A stretch of DNA of 49,282 bases from Bacilli bacterium (GCA_024687185.1 JAILEX010000072.1:1-49282), one strand, 5' to 3'. Shown: positions 34,634 through 42,903, numbered from the stretch's first letter. Translations and numbers: made by a program. Notes: a model not told the origin generated them from the sequence alone.

Positions 34634-35374
34634 TTATTCCTTGGCAAGCCAGACAAGCTTATCTTTATTTAGATAAAGGGTGAAGCTGCCGGTTGTATCG
34701 ATAACGACGTTATTGTTATCGCTAGTATCGGTATGCCAGCCACTTTGTCCGCTAGCGGCGCTAGTATTGCCGCCATACCAATCGCTGATGGTAGAGCCAT
34801 CGCTGCTTTTTACGACTTTGAATTTATCGCCCTTAGTAAGGCTTAAGCCGGTTAAAACGCCTAGATTATTGCCGCTAGGATCTTCTTGGAGGCGGTAATT
34901 CGCATCGGGTTTCCAGGAAGGCGAGGTGAAACTGCCTGCTAGATAATAGTCGACGTAGGTGACGTCACTTTCACTAGAAGAAGCTTCGCTACTACTAGAA
35001 GTCGCGGGGGAACTGCCTTCCTTCCAACCTGCGTAAAGATCTAAGGGGGCGAATACCTTTAAGTTAAAGTCATATGGGGTCACGCAGACCTCATCCCAAT
35101 ACCAATTGAGGAAGGTATAGCCTTCTCTAGTTGGGTCGGTGGGACGAGTTGCTTTGGTGGCGTAATTCAATGTTTGGCTAGCCACTTCGCTCCCACCGTT
35201 ACTATGGAAGGTGACGGTAAGCGTTTCATAGTAGTCTCCGCTAACCTCGGTGCTAGTTGTGGCGCTAGCTGAGGAATCGGCAGCCGAGCTAGTGTCGCTT
35301 TGACTAGGCGAACACGCGCAGGAAGCGAGAAGGGTGGCGATCGTTAGAACCGCCACAAAGTTGAGATTTTTCAT
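34634..35374 (-). CDS. Starch-binding-like lipoprotein with Listeria-Bacteroides repeat
   Basis: A 246-residue lipoprotein: lipobox LLAS-C at 16-20, a Ser/Thr/Ala-rich stalk, one Listeria-Bacteroides repeat (about 50-117, TVTFHSNGG to LDLYAGW), and a second Ser-rich linker. The C-terminal module (about 139-246) begins YVDYYLAGSF and ends FTLYLNKDKLVWLA. This last module matches those in the neighbouring lipoprotein and resembles SusE/SusF- and CBM26-type starch-binding modules. It is probably surface-held and binds alpha-glucan for the co-transcribed amylase. The assignment rests on residue pattern and context, not a search. AAAGGA-type ribosome sites precede the ATG. Confidence 0.78.
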   Translation of the reverse strand: MKNLNFVAVLTIATLLASCACSPSQSDTSSAADSSASATTSTEVSGDYYETLTVTFHSNGGSEVASQTLNYATKATRPTDPTREGYTFLNWYWDEVCVTPYDFNLKVFAPLDLYAGWKEGSSPATSSSSEASSSESDVTYVDYYLAGSFTSPSWKPDANYRLQEDPSGNNLGVLTGLSLTKGDKFKVVKSSDGSTISDWYGGNTSAASGQSGWHTDTSDNNNVVIDTTGSFTLYLNKDKLVWLAKE

Positions 35375-35469
35375 GATCCTTTGTTTCCTTTCTTCTAGTA
35401 AATGTCGAAAAAATCGAATCGTTTAGGGGCTAGGTCATTCTCTTTCGTTACGAATAAAGAATATCCTAA

Positions 35470-35498
35470 CCCCTCCCCGAACCATTTTCGGGGAGGGG
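35470..35498 (-). terminator. Terminator of the pullulanase-lipoprotein unit
   Basis: A 12-bp perfect stem, CCCCTCCCCGAA / TTCGGGGAGGGG, with a 5-base loop. The tail TTAGGATATTCTTT is only partly T-rich. A 15-base palindrome TGAATCAATGATTCA (35501-35515) sits between the stop codon and this stem. Confidence 0.75.
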
Positions 35499-35533
35499 GA
35501 TGAATCAATGATTCAACGGATTGGTTCGCCTAC

Positions 35534-36409
35534 TTATTCAGCGGTGAAAAGGCGGACGAGGTTGGAGGTCGTTAGGCCAACATAGTAGCTGCCCGCGACT
35601 AAAACTTTGACGTTTTTGTCATTATCGTCGGTGACGGTCCAGTTGGATTCGTTCTCGGTTGCCCAATTGGCGTCGCCGCTATACCAGGTATAGCTGCCAC
35701 TTCCTTCGATGCCAAAGATGACTTTGACCATGTTGTTCACTTCAAAGGCGATGGTTTCTTTGGTGACGTAGCTATAGGTTCTGGCTAGGTCGCCGGTGGC
35801 CTCTACCATCTTAACGGCGCCGTCGGTGCCCCAGCTGCAGCTGCCATAGGAGCCGGTGACGAAATAGTTTTCGGTGGGCTTTTGTTCGCCGGAAGATTTG
35901 TCTAGGACTAAGGAAGCAACCTTGGCTTCATCGGTGATGGTGAGATAGACGCTATAGGTGCCCTTGTCGTTCGCGACGAGGTTTGCGCCACTGGCGTCGC
36001 CATACCAGTCATCGTTGCCAATGGTGCTGCCATCGGCGCTATAGACGACCTTTATCGAATCGTTCCAGGATAGGCTTAGGCCATGGAAGACGGCACTATA
36101 GGCGGATTCGTCGTCGGATTCGGGAGCCCACATCTGGTGTCCTTCGGTGATGCCCCAACCAGTGACGCTACCAACAACGTAATAGTCGACGTAGGTATGG
36201 GATTCTTCGCTTGACGCATCATCTGTGACAGAGGCGACTTCATCGCTGGTGTCATCGGCAACGGAAGTGGCTTCGGTTGTGGCGGCTTCTGTTGTGGCGG
36301 CTTCGGTTGTGGCGGCTGCGGAAGAGCTCGCTGCACTGCTGGAACCGCCGCCGCAGGAAGCGAGGAGCATTGCTGCAGATAGCAATGCGACTTTAAGTAG
36401 ATTGTTCAT
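35534..36409 (-). CDS. Lipoprotein with two starch-binding-like modules
   Basis: A 291-residue lipoprotein. Lipobox LLAS-C is at 16-19, followed by a low-complexity Ala/Thr/Glu/Ser stalk (about 20-72) containing three TTEAA repeats. Two related beta modules follow: residues about 73-170 (YVDYYVVGSVTGWG to SVYLTI) and about 181-290 (NYFVTGSYGSCSWG to YYVGLTTSNLVRLF). Each has a small-ligand-binding pattern of aromatic residues with GSxxxW and W-Y-G/S-G/D (DDWYGD, YTWYSGD). Binding of alpha-glucan at the surface is inferred from similarity to the modules of its neighbours. It lies 96 bases after the pullulanase with no terminator between. AAAGGAG precedes the ATG. Confidence 0.78.
   Translation of the reverse strand: MNNLLKVALLSAAMLLASCGGGSSSAASSSAAATTEAATTEAATTEATSVADDTSDEVASVTDDASSEESHTYVDYYVVGSVTGWGITEGHQMWAPESDDESAYSAVFHGLSLSWNDSIKVVYSADGSTIGNDDWYGDASGANLVANDKGTYSVYLTITDEAKVASLVLDKSSGEQKPTENYFVTGSYGSCSWGTDGAVKMVEATGDLARTYSYVTKETIAFEVNNMVKVIFGIEGSGSYTWYSGDANWATENESNWTVTDDNDKNVKVLVAGSYYVGLTTSNLVRLFTAE
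36271..36315 (-). repeat. 15-base tandem repeat in lipoprotein stalk
   Basis: Three head-to-tail 15-base units (36271, 36286, 36301), CTTCGGTTGTGGCGG on the plus strand, differing at one base. They encode repeated ATTEA in the stalk and could vary its length by slippage. Confidence 0.85.
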
Positions 36410-36505
36410 TTTCTTTTCTTTTCTCCTTTTTCTACTTGTTTTATTGTTTATCCCTCTTTACGAGCGGGTAGAACAAACGTTTTTATCCCCCCTTAAAATC
36501 GAATC

Positions 36506-39500
36506 TTATGCCATATAGCAAAGCATAAGCTCGAAGTCGCGTGCGCCCATGGTGGTGGTGCACTCGCATTCTTGGCCGACTTCGTGGTAGTCGTTGCTGG
36601 AATAGGCGATCTTGATGGTGCATTTGCCTACGGCGATGTTGTTGATTGGGATATCGTTATAGGTCTCGGTGCCTTCTCTTCCAGAAAGGACGACGTAGTA
36701 GTTACGGCTTTCCTTGTCGTTTCTATAGTAGGCCGCGATGATTGGGTCGGTCGGGTTTTGCCCGTCGGCGACGGTGCCCCACATGCTGGCTTTGCCGCTA
36801 GTGATCTCGGATTTACTCTTGCCAAATAAGGAACCCATCATGGATTTACGAAGCGACAAGGCTTCCTTAACCTTGCTATAGCCATAGGTATTCTCGGCAA
36901 GAAGAGCATAGTTGAAGCCATTGACCTTATCGCCATATTTATAGGAGTTACGGACTAACCATTGCCCGTTATTTAAGGCAATGCCATCGCCTTCAATCCA
37001 GGTATCGACATGGCCGTCATCATGGGTATAGGAACCTTGCTTATAGGACTCTACCAGTTCTTCAAACATCTCATCGTCTTCGCTCATGATTTTATAGCGG
37101 AAGAATTCGTCTCCGCCTTGGATGAAGCCCATGCCCTGCGAGAGGAAATTGGCCGCCAAAGTAGCAACCGCGCCCATTTTGGCGTGTTTGGCTACTTCAT
37201 CGTCTAGGTTATAGGCATCCTTGCCATCTTGGCGAAGGGTGTAGTTAAGCTGGTCGAATAAGGTGTAGTTATCATGGCAAGAAACGTAGTTGACCGTTTG
37301 GGCGGGATCGTTTTTGCCATAGTCGCTAGAGAAGGGATTCCAGCCCATGAAGGCGGCGTCTGCCTTACGTTTGATATCGGAGTTCATGTAATCGATGCCG
37401 GTATTCATAAAGCCATAGCTTGGGGTGACGTTGGCGTAGGTCGTATCGCCTTTTAAGCCATCGCGTCCGCCGTTATTGAAGGCGCCGACCGCACCTTTGC
37501 CGTTATCCTTTAGTTCGCTATAGACTTCGTTTAGCTTGACTCCGCTTGTGCTCCAAGGCTCGCCATAGACGACGATTTCTGGATCAATTCCATAAAGCGC
37601 GTCCTTGACCATGCGCATCGCCTTATAGTCTAGTGCGCCCATTAGGTCATAGCGGAAGCCCTTGACGCCATATTCCTTGGCCCACCAAGAGACGGTGTCG
37701 ACCATGAAATTGGCCATCATCACGCGGCTACTAGCGGTAGTATTGCCACAACCCGTATGGTCGATAAGGAAACCTTCGTCGTCATATTGGAAATAATATC
37801 CTGGGACGACGTGGTTAAGGGGATTGCTAGTAACGCTGGCGACGTGGTTATAGACGACGTCCATAATGACGCGTAAGCCATTATCCGCGCAGTCCTTTAT
37901 CAGCTGCTTATATTCCTTTACCCTGACTTCTGGGCGATAGGGATCGGTGGAATAGCTTCCTTCTGGGACGGCGTATAGCTGCGGGTTATAACCCCAGTTG
38001 AACGCGGGTTCGAAGTGGGTTTCCACGCCATTGATGGTCTTATCGTAGGTACGTTCGTCGTTATCTTGGTCGAAGACCGGTAAAAGCTGAACCGCTTCCA
38101 CGCCGAAATCAAGGATATGGTCAAAACCGGTTTTGACGCCTTGATAGGTCGTGCCTTTTTCGGTAAACGCACCATAGGTGCCCTTTTGGCTAGTGCCGTT
38201 CCAGGTCTCGTGGCTAGTCAAGTCACGGACATGGACTTCATAGACGCTAAGCTTGTTAGGCGAAGATAAAGTAGGAAGATTTTCAAAGCTTTCTTCGAAG
38301 TTTTCGGGATCTGTGGTATCGAAGTCCAAGATCGCCGCGCGTTTAGAATTGGCGCCGCTAGCATGGGCATAGGGATCAACGACATCGGTATAGCTGCCAT
38401 CTCTATATAGCCTATAGATATAGCCATAACCCGCGAGGTCCTTATCCTTATAGGTACCTCCCCAAACGCCTTGTCCTAAATCTTCTAGATCGATTTTGGC
38501 CACTACTTCGTCATTGGAATAATGGTAGGTATCGCTATAGCGGTTGATGGTACGTGGGGTTGGGGATTTATAGACGACCGCTTGGACCCTAGCGGTAGTG
38601 GGTGCCCAGACCTTGAAGGTCGTGGATTTGTCTTCCCCGTTATATTCGCATCCTAAATCATGTCCGGAATAGGTATATTTCTCGATAAAGCCCTTGGTAT
38701 CGAATAGAGGACGCATATTAAGGAATTTAGTCCTAACCTTACCGATATTGTCGCTAAAGGCGCCGGTGATCATATATGTCTTATGGGGATCGAATTCAGA
38801 TTCGCCTAGTGATTCCAAAGTAAAGGATTGCTCGATCTTAGGATTATCAAGCGTTACCTTAAGGTAATCATGGCGGTGCTTATACCTTTCCTCATCGCTA
38901 TAGTCATAGAAGGTCTTATCGAAGACATAGACGTTAACGAATACGGGGGAGGCAGTCGCGGTATAGCTTAAGGTCTTTAAATCGCTAGAGATCTCTAGAC
39001 TAGAGAACTTATTGCCTAAGGCTTCCTTCATGTCGGTATAGACTTCCACGCTTCCCCCAGGACCTTCGCAGCAATACGCGGTAGCCATCGTCCCTCCTTC
39101 GATAGGAAGGAACTCGAATTCGCTTAAAGTGACCGTGGTATCGGTAGATTGCCCAGTCCAAGTCGCCTTGGGACGGATGATGAAATAGATCGTCTCGTCG
39201 CAATACCCGACAAAGGGGTCTTCGTCGAGTTTGACGTCGATATAGGCGAAGTTCTCGTCTAGGTTGCCATCCCAGTTATAGAGGATGCCGTTTAAGCCAT
39301 CCGCCCAAAGGTAGATTGCCAAATCGCTTTGGGTATTGGCGTCATTATGGTAGGCGATCCTTAGTGTCCTATTGCCGGAGACCGGGGTATCGCCAGAGGA
39401 TTCGCTTTCGCTGCCACTAGAGACCGGGGAGCTAGTGACGACAGGCGCCTCGCTGCTAGTCTCCTCAGGAGAAAGCGAGGTCTGTTCCTCAAGGCTGGTG

Positions 39501-39598
39501 ATGACTTCGTTTGAGGAGCTCGTGGTTTGCTTGCCTCCGCAAGAGGAAAGAAGCATCGCGGCGGATAGAAGCAATAACTTTGTACTGGCTTTCGACAT
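36506..39598 (-). CDS. Type I pullulanase, surface lipoprotein
   Basis: A 1030-residue GH13 pullulanase that cuts alpha-1,6 branches. Lipobox LLSS-C is at 17-20, then a Ser/Thr/Glu stalk to about 75. A CBM41-like module follows (about 76-170, RTLRIAYHND...AIYLWADG), then a linking domain and a CBM48-type N domain (about 310-420, YNGEDKSTTFKVWAPT). The catalytic barrel carries the pullulanase signature NWGYNPQLYAVPEGSYSTDP. Catalytic residues are Asp651 (GFRYDLMG), Glu680 (VYGEPW) and Asp776 (SCHDNYTL). AAAGGAGG precedes the ATG. The promoter region carries two operator-like palindromes. Confidence 0.93.
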   Translation of the reverse strand: MSKASTKLLLLSAAMLLSSCGGKQTTSSSNEVITSLEEQTSLSPEETSSEAPVVTSSPVSSGSESESSGDTPVSGNRTLRIAYHNDANTQSDLAIYLWADGLNGILYNWDGNLDENFAYIDVKLDEDPFVGYCDETIYFIIRPKATWTGQSTDTTVTLSEFEFLPIEGGTMATAYCCEGPGGSVEVYTDMKEALGNKFSSLEISSDLKTLSYTATASPVFVNVYVFDKTFYDYSDEERYKHRHDYLKVTLDNPKIEQSFTLESLGESEFDPHKTYMITGAFSDNIGKVRTKFLNMRPLFDTKGFIEKYTYSGHDLGCEYNGEDKSTTFKVWAPTTARVQAVVYKSPTPRTINRYSDTYHYSNDEVVAKIDLEDLGQGVWGGTYKDKDLAGYGYIYRLYRDGSYTDVVDPYAHASGANSKRAAILDFDTTDPENFEESFENLPTLSSPNKLSVYEVHVRDLTSHETWNGTSQKGTYGAFTEKGTTYQGVKTGFDHILDFGVEAVQLLPVFDQDNDERTYDKTINGVETHFEPAFNWGYNPQLYAVPEGSYSTDPYRPEVRVKEYKQLIKDCADNGLRVIMDVVYNHVASVTSNPLNHVVPGYYFQYDDEGFLIDHTGCGNTTASSRVMMANFMVDTVSWWAKEYGVKGFRYDLMGALDYKAMRMVKDALYGIDPEIVVYGEPWSTSGVKLNEVYSELKDNGKGAVGAFNNGGRDGLKGDTTYANVTPSYGFMNTGIDYMNSDIKRKADAAFMGWNPFSSDYGKNDPAQTVNYVSCHDNYTLFDQLNYTLRQDGKDAYNLDDEVAKHAKMGAVATLAANFLSQGMGFIQGGDEFFRYKIMSEDDEMFEELVESYKQGSYTHDDGHVDTWIEGDGIALNNGQWLVRNSYKYGDKVNGFNYALLAENTYGYSKVKEALSLRKSMMGSLFGKSKSEITSGKASMWGTVADGQNPTDPIIAAYYRNDKESRNYYVVLSGREGTETYNDIPINNIAVGKCTIKIAYSSNDYHEVGQECECTTTMGARDFELMLCYMA

Positions 39599-39682
39599 GG
39601 CAGCCCTCCTTTTTAAATGGAACGTATAGGGATAAACCCTATCTACTATTTCCCAAAAACGGAACCTTCATACACGAAAATA

Positions 39683-39745
39683 CTATGAAAGCCCTTTCAT
39701 AGCGTTAATTATAAACGTCCTCTTTCCTTAATGAAAGGGGTTTCA
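39683..39745 (-). promoter_or_regulatory. Pullulanase promoter flanked by two palindromes
   Basis: TATAAT on the minus strand is at 39708-39713, without a good -35. A 20-base inverted repeat, CTATGAAAGCCCTTTCATAG (39683-39702), starts 5 bases after it, covering the expected start site. A related box, TGAAAGGGGTTTCA (39732-39745), lies just upstream of the -35 position. Both share TGAAAG...TTTCA, like LacI-family (CcpA/MalR-type) operators, but lack the central CG of a cre. Confidence 0.55.
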
Positions 39746-40027
39746 AATGATTGGGTTTTCACGAAATTGATTTTCCTTTTCATTCGATTAAAACGGATGA
39801 GTGCTCTATTTTTGGCAAGAGAAATGCGAGGAAAAAGGAAAAGAAAATGTTTTCGTCAATCTACTTAGAATTACGGTGTGTTACGGATACGTTTTGGCCA
39901 TACGGGTATTCGAAGGAAGTTTTCCTATGATCCGGTCTTGTGACATCTTCTTCCAAAATAGGAAAGCTCGAAAAGGGGACGAATTAGTCAAAACGGTTCA
40001 AAAGAATCTATAAAAACCCAATATAAA
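39746..40027. other. Intergenic region without a recognised gene
   Basis: About 280 bases between the pullulanase control region and the terminator of the 40069 gene. A 70-codon frame (GTG at 39801, plus strand) has no ribosome site, no recognisable motif and no coding-like composition, so I do not call it. Nothing else is recognised. Confidence 0.4.
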
Positions 40028-40047
40028 AGCCCCGAAAAATCGGGGCT
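40028..40047 (-). terminator. Terminator of the 40069 surface protein gene
   Basis: On the minus strand, an 8-bp stem AGCCCCGA / TCGGGGCT with loop TTTT is followed by TTTATATT. It begins 21 bases after the stop. Confidence 0.85.
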
Positions 40048-40068
40048 AGTAGGCTAGTTTATTAAAGC

Positions 40069-41220
40069 TTAGTTCTCTTTCCTTTTCGCAAAGACAAACG
40101 CCGCGCTAATAGCCAAAACCGCAACGATGCCGATTGTTGCGACAATCACAATGTTCGCCGAATGGTTGTCTACGGTGGTGCTGATGTTGTAGCTGGCCTG
40201 CGCGCTTAGGGAAGCGAAGTCTTCCACTCCTCTGGAGTTGACTAAATAGATATACCTATCCTTTGCTTCGGAGATAACGCTTGCGTAGCCTTCGCTATAG
40301 GTGGTGCTAGCTCCTTTGAAGGCCGTTTGTAGGCTTTCTCCCAAGGCGGTATATTCTGACTTTAGGGCGCCCCAGTTGGTGGTATAGCAAACCCCATCGG
40401 AAATCGTGTTGGCCAATAGATGATCGCAGAAATTCTGCAAGGCGGTTTCTTCGGTTCCGATATATCCGCTAACCCAGGTGCCCCAGCCATCGATCGTAAG
40501 ATAGACGGTGACTTCGCCACCGACCTTCAATTTGAAGGCGGAAGTGATGTTATTGGAATATAAAGTGTTGGGATGTAGCGTTCCGGCATTGGCATCTATG
40601 CCATAGGTAACCGAAACGGTATCGCCTTTCGAAGCAGTGAATGTGGCTTTCTTTTCAGCCGCCGTGTGATAGAGCATCAAAGAGGATTGTCCACCCACTG
40701 AAATCGTATAGTAGTCGGTGTATGCAAAGACTTCTCCTCCGCTAGTGCCAGGAGTTGCCGGTAGGTAGATTGCGTTTGTTGTCCGGGTGGCGGTAATGGC
40801 GTCCGTACGGTTCCAACCGTCGGTTGGCAATGCGGGGATATCCCCTCCATAGCGGCAAACCTGAACGGTAGTATAGGTTTCCGTGAAAGTGTCGGGAAGC
40901 GTGTATGCGTAGATACCAGAAACATCGTTGGCAGTACCAACCGCGACTTTGTACTCGTCCAAATTGACTTGTGTGCTCCATTTTGGGGTTACACCTTGGC
41001 CTGCGAAATATATGGCATATTTGGCGCTATCGACATCCCAGGTGTTTTTCGCTTCGAGGAAGATCGTATCGCCGGCGGTATAGCCGGCCTGAGCCCTGAA
41101 GTTATGATCGCCGTCGGCCTTTACTTCTGCGACGTGGTTTCCGCCGAAGGCGAATCCGGCTCCGACGAGTCCGAATAAAGCGATGGCGGGAATACCGAGT
41201 TTAAGTGCTTTGTTCTTCAT
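40069..41220 (-). CDS. Surface protein, C-terminal membrane anchor, carbohydrate-binding-like modules
   Basis: A 383-residue exported protein of no recognised family. A signal peptide (about 1-36) is followed by a Trp/Tyr-rich module (about 40-165: SAKYAIYFAG, GIYAYTLPD, WNRTDAI), a second beta module (about 167-253: DYYTISVGGQ to GWGTWVSGYI), a helical segment (about 256-340: FCDHLL, CYTTNWGALKSEY, EAKDRYIYLVNSRG), and one transmembrane helix (about 350-376) ending KRKEN. The tail resembles a sortase signal but has no LPXTG. The aromatic modules and neighbours suggest binding of alpha-glucan, which is an inference. AAAGGAG precedes the ATG, and a consensus promoter lies 117 bases upstream. 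Confidence 0.75.
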   Translation of the reverse strand: MKNKALKLGIPAIALFGLVGAGFAFGGNHVAEVKADGDHNFRAQAGYTAGDTIFLEAKNTWDVDSAKYAIYFAGQGVTPKWSTQVNLDEYKVAVGTANDVSGIYAYTLPDTFTETYTTVQVCRYGGDIPALPTDGWNRTDAITATRTTNAIYLPATPGTSGGEVFAYTDYYTISVGGQSSLMLYHTAAEKKATFTASKGDTVSVTYGIDANAGTLHPNTLYSNNITSAFKLKVGGEVTVYLTIDGWGTWVSGYIGTEETALQNFCDHLLANTISDGVCYTTNWGALKSEYTALGESLQTAFKGASTTYSEGYASVISEAKDRYIYLVNSRGVEDFASLSAQASYNISTTVDNHSANIVIVATIGIVAVLAISAAFVFAKRKEN

Positions 41221-41336
41221 GAATAATTGCTCCTTTTCTAATTAAAAATCAAAACAACATCCTTAAATTGATATGTGGGCGTTTGGATGTCACTTTTATT
41301 ACAAAGAAAACACCAAAGTCCTTATTATCATCTAAA

Positions 41337-41364
41337 ATTATACATTTCTTTTTGTCGATGTCAA
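41337..41364 (-). promoter_or_regulatory. Consensus promoter of the 40069 gene
   Basis: On the minus strand, TTGACA (41359-41364), a 16-base spacer and TATAAT (41337-41342): both hexamers match consensus fully. The predicted leader is about 110 bases. A 5-bp inverted repeat, GTCGA...TCGAC, brackets the -35. Confidence 0.8.
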
Positions 41365-41439
41365 TTTTTCGACGAATTTCAAAAACAAAGAATTCATCGG
41401 TACTTTTTAGACTGTTATAAACGGAATTTCCAAAATATT

Positions 41440-41453
41440 TGTAAGCGCTTCCA
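41440..41453. promoter_or_regulatory. cre-like box upstream of the 40069 gene
   Basis: TGTAAGCGCTTCCA fits the CcpA consensus TGWAARCGYTWNCW at every position. It is about 75 bases upstream of the -35 of the 40069 promoter, a position compatible with activation or with an unseen second promoter. Confidence 0.55.
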
Positions 41454-41559
41454 ACTTTTTTCATAAATTTTCTTATACGGGATCGCCACAGTGAGAATTC
41501 CAAATAGATTGGAAACAAAAGGGAACCAGGCCATTCCGAATTGGCTTAGACGTAACAAA

Positions 41560-41585
41560 AGCCCCTCCTATCTCTAGAAGGGACT
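41560..41585 (-). terminator. Terminator of the 41644 surface protein gene
   Basis: On the minus strand, a 10-bp stem AGTCCCTTCT / AGGAGGGGCT (two G-U pairs) is followed by TTTTGTTA. Confidence 0.75.
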
Positions 41586-41643
41586 TTGAGGATTATGGGT
41601 CTTATCGCTTCTCTATATTTATACATAAGAAGGATATGGTTGG

Positions 41644-42903
41644 TTATAGGGTTCTTCTACGAAGGAGGAAGAATCCGCCTGCGGCGACTATGGAGGAGAC
41701 AGCTATTACCGATGCCGCGATGGTCATCGTGGTTGTGCTATCTTCGCTCATATTAGTTGTGAGCCTCGCACTGCTTACGCCAGAAAGGCTAGCCATGGTT
41801 TCCCATTTGTCTTTTGCGTTGGTAGTGCCAGATCTAGTTACGGAGTTTCCTGCCATTTTTGAATAGTCTCCACCGTATGTATCATAATCCGTTTTAATAT
41901 AATCGTTAATCTCGACGCTTTCTAAATTAGCAACCTCAGATCTGCTCATCGAATCATAGAAAACAGTTTCCAAAGTGCTATAAGCCCCATATCCATTAAC
42001 ACTGTCACTGGAACACGTATTGATTAGTTCAAGGGCCTTTCCGAATAATGCTGCAGAAACATTGCCTTCCGGAGCAGCCGCCAATAAATCCACGGTCGTT
42101 CCGCCTGTATTGTTGAGGTCATAGACGTGATTAACCGACCCGCCACTTGCGCAATTGCCTGTCTCATTCCACTTTTCCGTGTTGGTGCTATTGTATCTTA
42201 GAAATTTAACGCCTGTGATATCGGATTCGACTTCAATTCTATAATAGGTATATGAACCAACAGTAACTACGTAATCAGCAGTGGCTTCATGATAGTTTTT
42301 GTTGCATCCTCCCCATACGCCTGCTCTTGTTGTTGCGCTATTTCCGGTCCAATTGCTATCGTCTGATACAGCCCAAATATACTGGTGAGGAGTCACGTTA
42401 ACCGCAGCGTTCCATAAATAAGAAACATCGCCATAATTACTAAGACCGGACGCGATTAGAGATAACTTATAAACGCCACCAACAGTAACTGTTCCGTTTC
42501 CTTCGTCTCCGGCTCCAAAATAAGTCGTTCCCAATTTTTCACTATTGTAAGATATCCAATGGACGTTTCCGGTTCCGATTGCTTCAATGGAATAAGCTTT
42601 AAAAGTATCGCCCGTGTATAACTTGATATATAGCTCATATGCATCGGCACTCGCATTATATGTGAACTTTCTGTTTGAGTCGTCGGTATTCCAACAATCT
42701 ATACCATTAAAGTTTCCTTGAAGATAAATGTTATAGGAACCAACATCCGTTGCCTTAACTTCATCCACCGCAACATTGGTCTCATTGGCTAAAGCAATGC
42801 CAACACCGATACCGGCGGCGAGAGACATGGAGATTACGCCTGCTGCTAAGATCTTGTTTAGTTTCATGTTGCTAACCCGGTTATATATAGCCTTATAACC
42901 CAA
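41644..42903 (-). CDS. Surface protein, C-terminal membrane anchor, related to the 40069 product
   Basis: A 419-residue exported protein with the same architecture as the 40069 product, with modules in the other order. The signal peptide region is MKLNKILAAGVISMSLAAG. A starch-binding-like beta module follows (about 56-160: YNIYLQGNFNG to GVYKLSLI), then a Trp-rich module (about 172-265: HQYIWAVSDDSNW, VKFLRYNSTNTEKWNETG), a helical segment (about 285-380) and a membrane helix (about 390-413) ending RRRTL. No LPXTG is present. I use the TTG at 42903 because AAGGAAAGG lies just before it and a promoter just upstream; the ATG at 42867 gives a more typical signal peptide but has no ribosome site. 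Codon use is more AT-rich than its neighbours. Confidence 0.72.
   Translation of the reverse strand: MGYKAIYNRVSNMKLNKILAAGVISMSLAAGIGVGIALANETNVAVDEVKATDVGSYNIYLQGNFNGIDCWNTDDSNRKFTYNASADAYELYIKLYTGDTFKAYSIEAIGTGNVHWISYNSEKLGTTYFGAGDEGNGTVTVGGVYKLSLIASGLSNYGDVSYLWNAAVNVTPHQYIWAVSDDSNWTGNSATTRAGVWGGCNKNYHEATADYVVTVGSYTYYRIEVESDITGVKFLRYNSTNTEKWNETGNCASGGSVNHVYDLNNTGGTTVDLLAAAPEGNVSAALFGKALELINTCSSDSVNGYGAYSTLETVFYDSMSRSEVANLESVEINDYIKTDYDTYGGDYSKMAGNSVTRSGTTNAKDKWETMASLSGVSSARLTTNMSEDSTTTMTIAASVIAVSSIVAAGGFFLLRRRTL

Noticed and set aside
39801-40013. 70-codon frame on the plus strand with GTG start
   Set aside because: No ribosome site, no motif, and it lies between a promoter region and a terminator of minus-strand genes.
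41249-41518. 89-codon frame on the minus strand upstream of the 40069 gene
   Set aside because: It contains the fully consensus promoter of the 40069 gene, has no ribosome site and no recognisable protein pattern.
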